DNA of 17,979 nt from Lentisphaeria bacterium UBA1776 (GTDB taxonomy: Bacteria; Verrucomicrobiota; Lentisphaeria; Victivallales; Victivallaceae), in NCBI GenBank assembly GCA_002314605.1, contig DCGO01000119.1, forward strand, positions 1-17,979, given 5' to 3'. Of this stretch, positions 6,293 to 14,185 are shown piece by piece (position 1 is the stretch's first letter; each line of letters starts with the position of its first letter). The notes below the pieces were generated by a model. The model worked only from the letters and a program-made list of their open reading frames with translations. It had not been told where the DNA came from and did no database searches. The translations under genes were made by a program, and so were the position numbers.

Positions 6293-8170
6293 TCAATCCA
6301 GTCCCGAAAGCCCCAATGCTGTCAGGTTGAAGAGAATGTAGCGGTGATCCCGGATCCCCTGCTGATGTTCTTGCCATACTTCTTCCAGACCGTCCCGCCG
6401 GACCCAGCCGGACCGGACAAGGGGGCCGTCGAACAGTACGGCGGCGGCAGGTTCCTTCCACGGGCCGCAGAGCCAGCTCCCGAGAGGGATCCCGAATCCC
6501 CGTTTCTTTCCGGTGCGGATCTCCGGAGCCAGATCGTCCCGGAAGGCTTCGGTGAGGATATGTTTCCGGCAGGTGCCGCAGAGCTTGAATTCCAGGGGAA
6601 GGGAGGAGGCAAATTCCACCACTTCGGTATCCAGAAAGGGATTGCGGACTTCCAGGGACGCCGCCATGCTCATCCGATCCATCTTCGGCAGAATATCGCC
6701 CTCGAGATACTGCCGGAAATCCGTCTCCATGCACTGTTCCGCCAGATCTTTTGCCGTATGGCGGAAATTGAAATTCCGGGCCGGATCCGCCGTGTTCTTC
6801 AGCCGCTCGCCTGCCAGCCGGTTGCGCAGTTCCGCCGGAAAACGGTCCAGAATCGAGAAATACTGCCGGTCACGTGGCTCCCTCAGCATCCTGCAGAGCC
6901 GCCGCAGCCGTCCGGCACGGGTCCGTTCTCCGGCATCCGGGATGCGCGCTTCCAGCATCGGAAAAAAGATCTGCCGTACACTTTCCGGAAGAAACCCGGT
7001 CATCCGGACAAGTCTCATGGCCAGATACCGCTCGTATCCGGCAAAGAGCTCGTCCGCTCCGTCACCGGAAAGAGCCATGATGATCTTTTCCCGGGCAAAA
7101 CGGCTCAGTATGGCCGTGGGGAGAAAAGAAGCATCCGCATAAGGTTCTCCAAAATGTTTCAGCAACCCGGTCAGCTCTTCAAAACTGCAGGCGGGGACAT
7201 TCCTCTCAAACTGTTTCAACGCCCCGCCGGTGCGTCCGGAAATCCATGAGGCACTGATTTTTGCGGCACTTCGCTCATCGTACAGGGGGTCTCCAAAACC
7301 CATAGTGAAGGCCATGGTTTCCTGCGGCATCCGGAGACGGGTCATGACTGCCGCGATGACGGCGGAATCCACGCCGCCGGAAAGAAAAACCCCGAAGGGA
7401 ACATCGGACATCAGCCGCTTCCGGACCGCTTCGGTGACCAGATGGCGGAGTTCCTCTGCCGCATCCCGGAAATCCAAGGAGGTCTTGATGCGGAAATCCG
7501 TTTGCCAGTAAATGCAGGAATTCCTCTCGCCGGTATCCGGAAAGAAGGTCATGACGGAACCAGGCACAAGTTTCCGGACCCCCTTGTACACCGTCCGGTC
7601 CCCCGGAACGTACTGGAGCGAAAGGTAGTCCGACACCGCTTCAGGATCCGGTTCCGCCGGAAAATCCGGATGCAGCCGGAGAGCCCCGAGTTCACTGGCA
7701 AAGACCAGCATCCGGTCTTTTACGAAATAGTAAAGCGGTTTCTGACCGGCCCGGTCCCTCCCGAGGATCAGCTTTTTCCGGGGGGCATCCCACAATGCAA
7801 AGGCGAACATCCCGTCCAGTTTCCGGACAAAAGACTCTCCCTCCTCTTCATAAAGGTGGAGCAGAACTTCCGTGTCGCAACGGCACTGGAAAATGTGGCC
7901 CTTCTGCTGCAGTTCCTTCCGCAGAAAAGCATGATTGTAAATTTCTCCATTGAAAACCAGATGGTGAGAACCGTCTTCATTGGTCATGGGCTGGTGCCCG
8001 CCGGCGAGGTCGATGATGGAGAGTCTCCGGTGGGCCAGAACGGCACCCTCGCCGCACCACAGGCCACCCTCGTCCGGTCCCCGGTGGCGCTGTGCCTGAT
8101 TCATGGCTCCGGCAACGGCTGCTGCCGCCGCCGGAGCAGCGAATCCGATGATCCCCGCAATGGAACACAT
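6293..8170 (-). CDS. asnB: Asparagine synthase (glutamine-hydrolysing)
   Basis: Makes asparagine from aspartate, ATP and glutamine in the cytoplasm. The 625-aa protein has the class II glutaminase domain with the nucleophile Cys2 exposed after Met removal (MCSIAGIIG), RGPDEGG (30-36) and FNGEIYNH (73-80). The synthetase domain has the PP-loop SGGVDS (264-269) and SGDGADELFAGY (368-379). The length is normal for the AsnB/AsnO type. The ATG has AGGAAAG upstream. Its stop codon abuts that of the convergent lyase with no spacer, and I see no terminator between them. Homologues in surface-polysaccharide clusters can amidate sugars or peptides, but no such cluster is here, so asparagine synthesis is the default reading. 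Confidence 0.93.
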   Translation of the reverse strand: MCSIAGIIGFAAPAAAAAVAGAMNQAQRHRGPDEGGLWCGEGAVLAHRRLSIIDLAGGHQPMTNEDGSHHLVFNGEIYNHAFLRKELQQKGHIFQCRCDTEVLLHLYEEEGESFVRKLDGMFAFALWDAPRKKLILGRDRAGQKPLYYFVKDRMLVFASELGALRLHPDFPAEPDPEAVSDYLSLQYVPGDRTVYKGVRKLVPGSVMTFFPDTGERNSCIYWQTDFRIKTSLDFRDAAEELRHLVTEAVRKRLMSDVPFGVFLSGGVDSAVIAAVMTRLRMPQETMAFTMGFGDPLYDERSAAKISASWISGRTGGALKQFERNVPACSFEELTGLLKHFGEPYADASFLPTAILSRFAREKIIMALSGDGADELFAGYERYLAMRLVRMTGFLPESVRQIFFPMLEARIPDAGERTRAGRLRRLCRMLREPRDRQYFSILDRFPAELRNRLAGERLKNTADPARNFNFRHTAKDLAEQCMETDFRQYLEGDILPKMDRMSMAASLEVRNPFLDTEVVEFASSLPLEFKLCGTCRKHILTEAFRDDLAPEIRTGKKRGFGIPLGSWLCGPWKEPAAAVLFDGPLVRSGWVRRDGLEEVWQEHQQGIRDHRYILFNLTALGLSGLD

Positions 8171-8297
8171 GATTTCTTTCCTGTTTTTTCCGGCCCCGTC
8201 AGACCAGTCAGACCAGTCGCCGGGGGGGGCTGCCCCTCCGATCAGGGCGAGGCAAAGCCAGGCAGCCGCCGAGACATCCGCCCGGGGGTGCTGCCCC
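8171..8297. repeat. GC-rich spacer with tandem and hairpin repeats between nrdJ and asnB
   Basis: No gene. A 9-bp unit (GTCAGACCA) is repeated 2.3 times at 8198-8218. Two similar G-run/C-run hairpins lie at 8226-8236 (GGGG-CTG-CCCC) and 8284-8298 (GGGGG-TGCTG-CCCCC). The second runs into the nrdJ stop codon (8298-8300). Neither is followed by a T-tract on the minus strand. It may be a REP-like element or a weak transcription barrier after nrdJ. Confidence 0.45.
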
Positions 8298-10595
8298 CTA
8301 GCCGCACTTGCTGTAGCCGCAGGCGAGACACTTCATGCAGTTTTCGGTATGAATGAGTTCCCGGGCATTGCACTGGGGGCAGATCATCTTGCCGGAATTG
8401 ATGGAGGCGGAGGCAGGCTTGGTTTCCGCTGCGGCGGCAGCTGGTGCGGCTGCGGTTTTTTTGGCAGGGTCCGGGATCACGCCGCAGAGGCGCAGATGGT
8501 GCTCCAGCACATAGCCGATTTCCGCCGCCAGGGACGGGATGTACTGACCGTGGTTGAAGAACCCGCCGTTGGGATCGTAAATGCTCTTGAGTTCATCTAC
8601 CAGAAACCGGGGTTTGGGATCGTGGCGGAAGACTGCCGAAATCAGACGGCTGATAGCCACGATCCAGCTGAAGTGATGGAGGTTCTTGGTATTGATGAAG
8701 ATCTCATAGGGCCGGTGATTGCCGGCTTCGTCTACCAGGTCGTTGATGGTGATGTAGAAGGCGTCCGGCGACTGGGGGGTTTTGATTTTGTAGGTGGTCC
8801 CGGTAAGTTCATCCGGCCGTTTGGGGGGCTGGTTGGACGGTGCGGGAGCGGCTTCTTTTTTGGCATCTTTCTTTTCATCCTTGCGGATCAGAACACCGGA
8901 AATGTATTCCGACGGGCGGAAGGTGGTGCAGCCTTTCAGACCGGCCTCGTAGGCTTTCATATACACATCGGTGAATTTTTCGAAGGGATAATCCGCCGGG
9001 ATGTTGATGGTCTTGGAAATGGAACTGTCCACATGCTTCTGCAGGGCCGCCTGAATATTCAGATGATCCATGGGGGTGATGGATTCCGCCGTCACGAAAC
9101 TCTCCGGCAGCGCCGCCACTTCCACGGACTTGACGCCTTTGAACTCGCAGTACTTGCGGTAGGCGTAGTCGGCGATCTCGTATTCATTGTAGTCGTTCTC
9201 GTTGGTATTGCGGATCCGCCGGGTGTATTTGATGGCGAAGACCGGTTCCAGACCGCTGGACACATTTCCGGCCAGGAGACTGATGGTCCCGGTGGGGGCC
9301 ACGCTGGTGAGGTGGCTGTTTCGTATGCCGTTTTTGCGGATCTCTTCGCGGAGGTCTTCCGGCAGGGTCGCGATGAATCTTCCGGCGCAGTATTTTTCCG
9401 CGTCGAATTTCGGGAAGGCACCCCGCTCTTTGGCCAGTTCCACGCTGGCGCGGTAAGCGGTTTCGGTAATGGTGCCCATGATCCGTTCCGCCAGCGCCAC
9501 CGATTCCGGAGAGCCGTAGCGGATACCTAGGAAGATGAAGCAGTCGGCCAATCCGGTAAGTCCGATCCCCATCCGGCGCTTGCTCATGGCTTCTTCCTTC
9601 TGCCGTTCCAGGGGATAACGGCTGATGTCGATCACGTTATCCAGAAGCCGGACCGCGATGGAGACCACTTCTTTGAGCCGGTTGAAATCAAATACGGCCT
9701 GATCCGTGAAGGCGTTGCGGACGAATTTCGTCAGATTCACGGAACCCAGGAGACAGGCCCCGTAGGGGGGCAGGGGCTGTTCGCCGCAGGGGTTGGTGGC
9801 CCGGATCTCTTCACAGTAGTAGAGGTTGTTCATCTGATTGATCTTGTCCATCAGGATGAAACCAGGCTCCGCATAGTCGTAGGTGGAGCGCATGATCTTT
9901 TCCCACAGATCCCGGGCCCGGACAGTTTTATAGACATGTCCCTTGAAGACCAGGTTCCAGTCGGCATCCGCCTTCACCGCCTTGATGAAATCCTCGGTGA
10001 TGGCCACGGAGAGATTGAACATCTGAAGCCGGGCGTTCTCCCGTTTGGCGGTGATGAAATCCTCAATATCCGGGTGATCGCAGCGGAGGATCCCCATCTG
10101 GGCGCCCCGGCGCTGACCGGCGCTCATAATGGTCCGGCAGGTGGAGTCCAGTACCTGCATGAAGCTTATGGGGCCGGAAGCTGCCGCATCGCAGCCGCGG
10201 ATGTGGGATCCGTGGGGCCGGATGGTGGAGAAGTCGAACCCGACGCCGCCGCCCTGTTTCTGGGTCATGGCGGATTCCTTGACGGTGTCGAAAATGCCTT
10301 CGATGGAGTCATCGATCTTGTTCATCACATAGCAGTTGAACATGGTGACTTCATCCCGGTCGGTGCCGGCATTGGCCACAATGCGTCCGCCCGGGATGAA
10401 TTCCATGGTCCGCAGGATGGAGGCAAATTTTGCTCCGGCGTTCTGGTCCGGATCCTTTGCCGCACAGGCTTTTGCCACCCGGAGCATGGTGCTGTCGATG
10501 TCCTTGTCCGCAGGAATGGTGTCGCCGCCGGAATACCGATATTTCCGACTCCAAATATCGGTAACTATATCATAGGCGGCAGGTTCGGTTGACAT
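8298..10595 (-). CDS. nrdJ: Class II (adenosylcobalamin-dependent) ribonucleotide reductase
   Basis: Reduces ribonucleotides to deoxyribonucleotides with a B12-generated thiyl radical; cytoplasmic. The 765-aa protein carries the radical-site phrase NPCGEQPLP with Asn268, thiyl Cys270 and Glu272. The redox pair is Cys88 (FNCYV) and Cys281 (GACLLGSVNL). A TSCPD-type domain follows (about 600-705), then an Ala/Pro/Lys-rich linker and a C-terminal cysteine tail (Cys739, 742, 753, 756, 759, 764; ending CGYSKCG) that resembles the Thermotoga-type zinc ribbon and thiol shuttle. There is no N-terminal ATP-cone, so overall activity control by dATP is probably absent. The ATG at 10595 has GGAGAG upstream. 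Upstream palindromes suggest NrdR repression. No cobalamin riboswitch is seen in the short leader. Confidence 0.96.
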   Translation of the reverse strand: MSTEPAAYDIVTDIWSRKYRYSGGDTIPADKDIDSTMLRVAKACAAKDPDQNAGAKFASILRTMEFIPGGRIVANAGTDRDEVTMFNCYVMNKIDDSIEGIFDTVKESAMTQKQGGGVGFDFSTIRPHGSHIRGCDAAASGPISFMQVLDSTCRTIMSAGQRRGAQMGILRCDHPDIEDFITAKRENARLQMFNLSVAITEDFIKAVKADADWNLVFKGHVYKTVRARDLWEKIMRSTYDYAEPGFILMDKINQMNNLYYCEEIRATNPCGEQPLPPYGACLLGSVNLTKFVRNAFTDQAVFDFNRLKEVVSIAVRLLDNVIDISRYPLERQKEEAMSKRRMGIGLTGLADCFIFLGIRYGSPESVALAERIMGTITETAYRASVELAKERGAFPKFDAEKYCAGRFIATLPEDLREEIRKNGIRNSHLTSVAPTGTISLLAGNVSSGLEPVFAIKYTRRIRNTNENDYNEYEIADYAYRKYCEFKGVKSVEVAALPESFVTAESITPMDHLNIQAALQKHVDSSISKTINIPADYPFEKFTDVYMKAYEAGLKGCTTFRPSEYISGVLIRKDEKKDAKKEAAPAPSNQPPKRPDELTGTTYKIKTPQSPDAFYITINDLVDEAGNHRPYEIFINTKNLHHFSWIVAISRLISAVFRHDPKPRFLVDELKSIYDPNGGFFNHGQYIPSLAAEIGYVLEHHLRLCGVIPDPAKKTAAAPAAAAAETKPASASINSGKMICPQCNARELIHTENCMKCLACGYSKCG

Positions 10596-10624
10596 TTTTC
10601 TCTCCTTTTCTGTTTTTTAATGGG

Positions 10625-10640
10625 ATACTATATCTTGTGT
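10625..10640 (-). promoter_or_regulatory. NrdR-box-like palindrome, proximal
   Basis: On the minus strand ACACAAGATATAGTAT matches the published NrdR consensus (acaCwAtATaTwGtgt) at 14 of 16 positions by my count. It contains a TATAGT that could be a -10 box and lies 30-45 nt before the nrdJ ATG. Confidence 0.6.
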
Positions 10641-10658
10641 TTATGGAACGACATTCAT

Positions 10659-10674
10659 ACACGATATGGGGTAT
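10659..10674 (-). promoter_or_regulatory. NrdR-box-like palindrome, distal
   Basis: ATACCCCATATCGTGT on the minus strand matches about 11 of 16 consensus positions. It sits 34 nt from the proximal box centre to centre, about three helix turns, slightly wider than the usual 31-32. The rest of the 263-nt gap holds A-rich DNA and the promoter of the ACT gene. Confidence 0.45.
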
Positions 10675-10757
10675 ATTTTATATCCGAACTGAAAAAATGC
10701 AAGTGCGGAATTCAAAAAAAACGGAAATTTTCCGGCGGAAAAAACGCCGCCGTCCCC

Positions 10758-10785
10758 TTGCAGAAAAACGAAAATATGCTATAGT
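10758..10785 (+). promoter_or_regulatory. Promoter of the ACT-domain gene
   Basis: -35 TTGCAG (10758-10763) and -10 TATAGT (10780-10785) are separated by 16 nt. The -10 is preceded by ATATGC, so it has an extended TGn element. Start near 10792; the leader is about 67 nt. Confidence 0.55.
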
Positions 10786-10858
10786 GTGCGACAAAGAATC
10801 ATTTGCGCGGGGCCGGCAGTGTTTTCCGCCGGTCACGGGCCATCGGAAAGGATCCGCC

Positions 10859-11287
10859 ATGAATGTCATTCAGCAATTATCCGTTTTTATCCCCAATGAA
10901 TCCGGCAATCTCAACCGGGCCTGTCAGGTGCTGGGAAAGAATCACATCAATATCATCACGCTCTCGCTGGCCGACACGCAGGAATACGGGATCCTCCGGC
11001 TGCTGGTCCACGATGCGGAGACTGCCCGGAAACTTCTGGCCGAAGCCGGATTCATGGTCAAGACCACTCCGGTGCTTGCTGTGCCGGTGCCCCATCAGCC
11101 GGGAGGGCTGGCCGGAGTGCTGGAAATTCTGAGTGCAAACAAACTGGATCTTCTTTATATGTATGCATTTCCTGAGGGGAAGCTCGACCGGGCGCTGATG
11201 GTCTTCCGGTTCGGGGACCCGGCCAGGGCGCAGGCCGTGCTGGAATCCGCCGGTTTCGCTCCTTTGGCGGAAACGGACCTGCTGTAA
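10859..11287 (+). CDS. Tandem ACT-domain amino-acid-binding protein
   Basis: A 142-aa cytoplasmic protein made of two ACT domains and nothing else: about 4-70 (QLSVFIPNESGNLNRACQVL and following) and about 71-138 (VLAVPVPHQPGGLAGVLEIL and following). The Pro-Gly in each first loop (NESGNL, HQPGGL) is where ACT domains bind amino acids. Such stand-alone proteins (COG4747-like) are thought to be amino-acid sensors, but no partner enzyme is adjacent. The ATG at 10859 has GAAAGGA upstream. The frame is open back to 10589, but that part overlaps the nrdJ and ACT promoters and is not coding. It is convergent with ftsA. Confidence 0.88.
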   Translation: MNVIQQLSVFIPNESGNLNRACQVLGKNHINIITLSLADTQEYGILRLLVHDAETARKLLAEAGFMVKTTPVLAVPVPHQPGGLAGVLEILSANKLDLLYMYAFPEGKLDRALMVFRFGDPARAQAVLESAGFAPLAETDLL

Positions 11288-11292
11288 GCGGT

Positions 11293-11316
11293 CCGCCGGC
11301 CGCCGGCCGCTGGCGG
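11293..11316. terminator. GC hairpin between convergent ACT gene and ftsA
   Basis: CCGCC (11293-11297) pairs with GGCGG (11312-11316) around an inner CGGCC/GGCCG repeat. There is no T-tract on either strand, so this is at best a weak or factor-aided terminator in the 48-nt convergent gap. Confidence 0.35.
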
Positions 11317-11335
11317 GGGAGCAGATGCTGTCCCT

Positions 11336-12604
11336 TCAGAGTTTGAAGGAGTCGATAAGGCCGCTTCCCACATTGAGGAACATTTTCCGGACCGAATCGC
11401 CCACGTTGAGCATCCGTTTGATTGCGCCGCCGTCATCATCTTCGGTACAGCGCTGATAATAATCCGCAATTTTGAGGGCACCCCATACGGCGCTGTAGCG
11501 GGGATTGTTCAGGCTGGTTACCACGCCGCGGGTATCGGCGGGACGGGCCACCCGGACCGTACCCTGAAAGACTTCCCGGGCGATCTGTTGAACCGGCTCA
11601 AAGAGACTGCCTCCCCCGATGAGCACGGTGCCGCTGTTCACCAGGGAGAGAACCTCCGGTTCAATTCCGGAACGGATGATCTCCAGAAGTTCCCGGAGGC
11701 GCAAGTCAAGAATCGTCTCAAAACTTGCCGTCGGGATCCGTCGGGATTTATTCAGTCCGGCGGGGATATCAATGAATTCATGCCGTTCCAGGATGGCGGA
11801 AGCAATCGAGCCGTCTTCCAGCATTTTCCGGGCAGTATCCACATGGATATTCAGCCCCAGCGCCAGATCGTTGGCCGCGTGGAGCATGCCCACCTGGAGC
11901 TGACCGCTGGCCAGCACCCCCCGGTTGAATTCCAGCACATAATCCGTCACTCCGGCTCCGATGTCGATCAGAAGAACGCCGTTTTCGCGTTCCTCGCCGG
12001 CCAGTACGCCCTCGGCGGCGGCCATGGGAGAAAACACCATTTCCACCGGACATTCCAGCCCGGAATTGCGGATGAGCTGACGGAAATTCTCCATGCGGTT
12101 GAGCACACCGTGGACAATATGCACCCAGGCTTCCATCTTGTACGCCGTCTGACCGATGGGATCCCGGCGGCGCAGCCCGTCGTCAATGACGAAAAAGGAT
12201 TCGGAACTGTTCAGGATCCCCCGGCCGGCATCCAGGCGGCATACCCTGGCGATCTTGTGGGCACGGGCCCGGTCCGCCTCGGTGATGCGCCCGTCGGGAT
12301 TGTCGATGGTCACGGCTCCCCGCCCCTGACAGGAACGGATGTCACAGCCGCTGACGGGGATGACGAAAAGGGAACAGTTGTTCAGTTCTCCGCCGGACAT
12401 GGCATCGGCATCGTTCAACGCCTGTCCCAGCTGGTCAAAGACGGTGTCGGAACTGTCAATTTCGCCTTTGACAATGCCGTTGGCAAAGGCCTCCCCGCGT
12501 CCGATGATCTCGGGTGTGCCTTCCGGCTGCATGGCCCCAAGAAGCACGCAGATCCCGCTGCTGCCGAATTCTACGGCTCCGACAATGGTCCGATTCCGAA
12601 ACAT
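11336..12604 (-). CDS. ftsA: Cell division protein FtsA
   Basis: Actin-like ATPase that anchors the division ring at the inner membrane. The 422-aa protein shows the actin-fold signatures: phosphate 1 VGAVEFGSSG (8-17), phosphate 2 LLIDIGAGVTDY (211-222) and adenosine loop TVLIGGGS (326-333). It has the FtsA phrase DPIGQTAYKMEAWVHIVHG in the middle. The C-terminal segment VRKMFLNVGSGLIDSFKL could be the amphipathic membrane-targeting helix. Length is typical (about 420 aa). The start ATG lies 3 nt after the ftsW stop with GGGAG before it, so it is last in the four-gene operon. Oddly no ftsZ follows: the next gene downstream is a convergent ACT protein. MreB or another actin-like ATPase is less likely given ftsW next door. 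Confidence 0.88.
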   Translation of the reverse strand: MFRNRTIVGAVEFGSSGICVLLGAMQPEGTPEIIGRGEAFANGIVKGEIDSSDTVFDQLGQALNDADAMSGGELNNCSLFVIPVSGCDIRSCQGRGAVTIDNPDGRITEADRARAHKIARVCRLDAGRGILNSSESFFVIDDGLRRRDPIGQTAYKMEAWVHIVHGVLNRMENFRQLIRNSGLECPVEMVFSPMAAAEGVLAGEERENGVLLIDIGAGVTDYVLEFNRGVLASGQLQVGMLHAANDLALGLNIHVDTARKMLEDGSIASAILERHEFIDIPAGLNKSRRIPTASFETILDLRLRELLEIIRSGIEPEVLSLVNSGTVLIGGGSLFEPVQQIAREVFQGTVRVARPADTRGVVTSLNNPRYSAVWGALKIADYYQRCTEDDDGGAIKRMLNVGDSVRKMFLNVGSGLIDSFKL

Positions 12605-12607
12605 ATT

Positions 12608-13894
12608 TTATTCTCCCGTTGAATTCTGCGCACTGCCAAACGGCAGCTTCCGGCGCAGATACGCAAATATTCGTTTGTTGTAATCCGGCGAAATGGTCTC
12701 CTGCGCTATGGACAGGAGAAGTCCCACCGCCGTCATGCAGGAAAGCATATTGCTTCCTCCGTAACTGATGAAGGGCGCCGGCATCCCCTTGGTAGGCAGA
12801 CAGCCGGAAATCACTGAAATATTGATGATGGCCTGGATGGTCATGTACATGGTCAGACCGAATCCCAGAAGCATGCCGAGCCGGGTGCCGGCGTTGGAGG
12901 CGATCTTCAGCCCGGCCCGGCAGAAGAAGGCGTAGGCAATGATCACCAGCACCAGTGCGATCAGCCCCAGCTCCTCTCCCACGATGGCCAGAATGAAGTC
13001 GGTGTGGGCCTCCGGCAGATACCGGGCCTTCATGCGGCTCTCCATGAATCCCACGCCGCACCAGCCGCCTGCTCCCAGCGCGAGAAAGCTGGTCCACAAT
13101 TGATACCCGATGTTGGCGGCGTATTTTTCCGGATCCAGAAAGGAGAGGATCCTGGCCCGGCGCATGGGGTCGCAGCTCATGATGTAAAAAAATGCTCCGG
13201 TGAGCGCCCCAACCGGAAAGAGGGTATAGCGTACAGGAAGTCCCGCCGCCAGCAGAATCAGAAAGACCATGGTGGAGGCCAGCACGGTGGTGCCGAAATC
13301 CTTGCCGGCGAGGATCCCTCCCAGCACCGGCACGACGATCAGCCCCAGCTGCAGCAAACCGCCTTTGAGCCGGAAAAGTTCATGAAAGGTCCGCAGATGG
13401 TCGGCACAGTATTTGCTGACCGTAAGGGCCAGAATGACCTTGGCGAATTCCGAGGGCTGAATTCCCACCTTGCCCAGACCGGGGATGGTGAGGTTGATCC
13501 AGCGGTGGGCGCCGTTCACTTCCTTGGAACACATGGCCACCATAAGGAGGAGGAAAACTCCCCCCATCAGAAACGGCCACCACGAGGCGATCCGCCGGTA
13601 GCCCAGCAGAAAAACCGTCAGTCCGCTTCCGGTTCCCAGCAGGAGCCAGATGATCTGCATGCGGAAATATTTGATCCCGGCAATCCCGTAGCTTGTGGAA
13701 TAGAGCATGGTCAGGCCGAATGCCACCAGAAGGCCGGTTACGATCAGAAGATCCCGGACCCCGGAAACCACCGCATCGGTCCTGGAAGTGACCAGTTCCG
13801 CCGGAATCTCTTCCGGACGTATTTCGGTAAATGATTTCATTTCGGAAAGATTCTCCCCGACATTCCTTTTCAGACTTTCAAAAAGAGCCCCCAC
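12608..13894 (-). CDS. ftsW: SEDS-family glycan polymerase FtsW
   Basis: Integral membrane peptidoglycan glycosyltransferase that polymerises lipid II at the division site. The 428-aa protein has about ten hydrophobic helices between residues 45 and 400 and the SEDS signatures NGAHRWINL (127-135), QPSEFAK (146-152), LPEAHTDFILAIVGEELG (293-310, putative catalytic Asp299) and LPTKGMPAPFISYGGSN (366-382). The last phrase favours FtsW over RodA, as does ftsA downstream. The longest start is GTG at 13894, overlapping the upstream gene by 25 nt but with a poor ribosome site. An ATG at 13840 with GGGGAG 12 nt upstream is a realistic alternative and loses only cytoplasmic residues. Confidence 0.92.
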   Translation of the reverse strand: MGALFESLKRNVGENLSEMKSFTEIRPEEIPAELVTSRTDAVVSGVRDLLIVTGLLVAFGLTMLYSTSYGIAGIKYFRMQIIWLLLGTGSGLTVFLLGYRRIASWWPFLMGGVFLLLMVAMCSKEVNGAHRWINLTIPGLGKVGIQPSEFAKVILALTVSKYCADHLRTFHELFRLKGGLLQLGLIVVPVLGGILAGKDFGTTVLASTMVFLILLAAGLPVRYTLFPVGALTGAFFYIMSCDPMRRARILSFLDPEKYAANIGYQLWTSFLALGAGGWCGVGFMESRMKARYLPEAHTDFILAIVGEELGLIALVLVIIAYAFFCRAGLKIASNAGTRLGMLLGFGLTMYMTIQAIINISVISGCLPTKGMPAPFISYGGSNMLSCMTAVGLLLSIAQETISPDYNKRIFAYLRRKLPFGSAQNSTGE

Positions 13895-14175
13895 ACCTGT
13901 TCGGCGTATTCCCAGACTGCGGCAACGGAAAATCCGGCATCGTACCGGGCCCGCAGTTCCGAGAGGATCTCGTCCGGCGACATTCCGCAGAAGGGGGCGA
14001 TCCGGCAGATTTCCGGCACCGGTCCCGATTCGCAGGAAAGAACCAGCCGGTCGCCGATCCGGCCCCCGCCGGCAACGGCAAGACTGTTCCGGCGCAGAAC
14101 GGCATGGATCTCCGCCGACCGGGCCCGCTCGTCCAGCACGATCTCATCCAGCGCAATATTGAGAAGCCTCAGCAT
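13870..14175 (-). CDS. Unknown 101-aa protein in the ftsW-ftsA operon
   Basis: I do not recognise a family. The protein is soluble-looking with no signal peptide or membrane helix. The N-terminal half (about 1-48) reads as beta/turn with a GGGRIGDRLVL segment. The C-terminal half (about 55-101) includes a Cys pair (CRIAPFC, 57-63), a helical region SPDEILSELRARYDAGF and a Trp-rich end WEYAEQVWGLFLKV. It starts 10 nt after the pyrophosphorylase stop, with GGGAG 13 nt before the ATG, and its end overlaps the GTG of ftsW. Codon choice resembles the neighbours, and the tight packing argues that it is real. The DEILSELRARY-type helix with following aromatic residues is loosely like PqqD or small adaptor folds, but this is not enough to name it. 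Confidence 0.7.
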   Translation of the reverse strand: MLRLLNIALDEIVLDERARSAEIHAVLRRNSLAVAGGGRIGDRLVLSCESGPVPEICRIAPFCGMSPDEILSELRARYDAGFSVAAVWEYAEQVWGLFLKV

Positions 14176-14185
14176 ATTCTGCCGA

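Noticed and set aside
8103..9530. A 475-codon open frame on the plus strand opposite nrdJ and asnB
   Set aside because: It is antisense to two well-supported enzymes, has Gly/Phe/Val-rich shadow composition and no recognisable motif or ribosome site.
10596..10700. Cobalamin riboswitch before the B12-dependent RNR
   Set aside because: The leader is short and AT-rich, and I see no B12-box-like core; the palindromes fit NrdR better.
10770..10785. Third NrdR-box-like site over the ACT-gene -10
   Set aside because: Only one half matches (TATAGTGT), and that half is explained by the -10 element.
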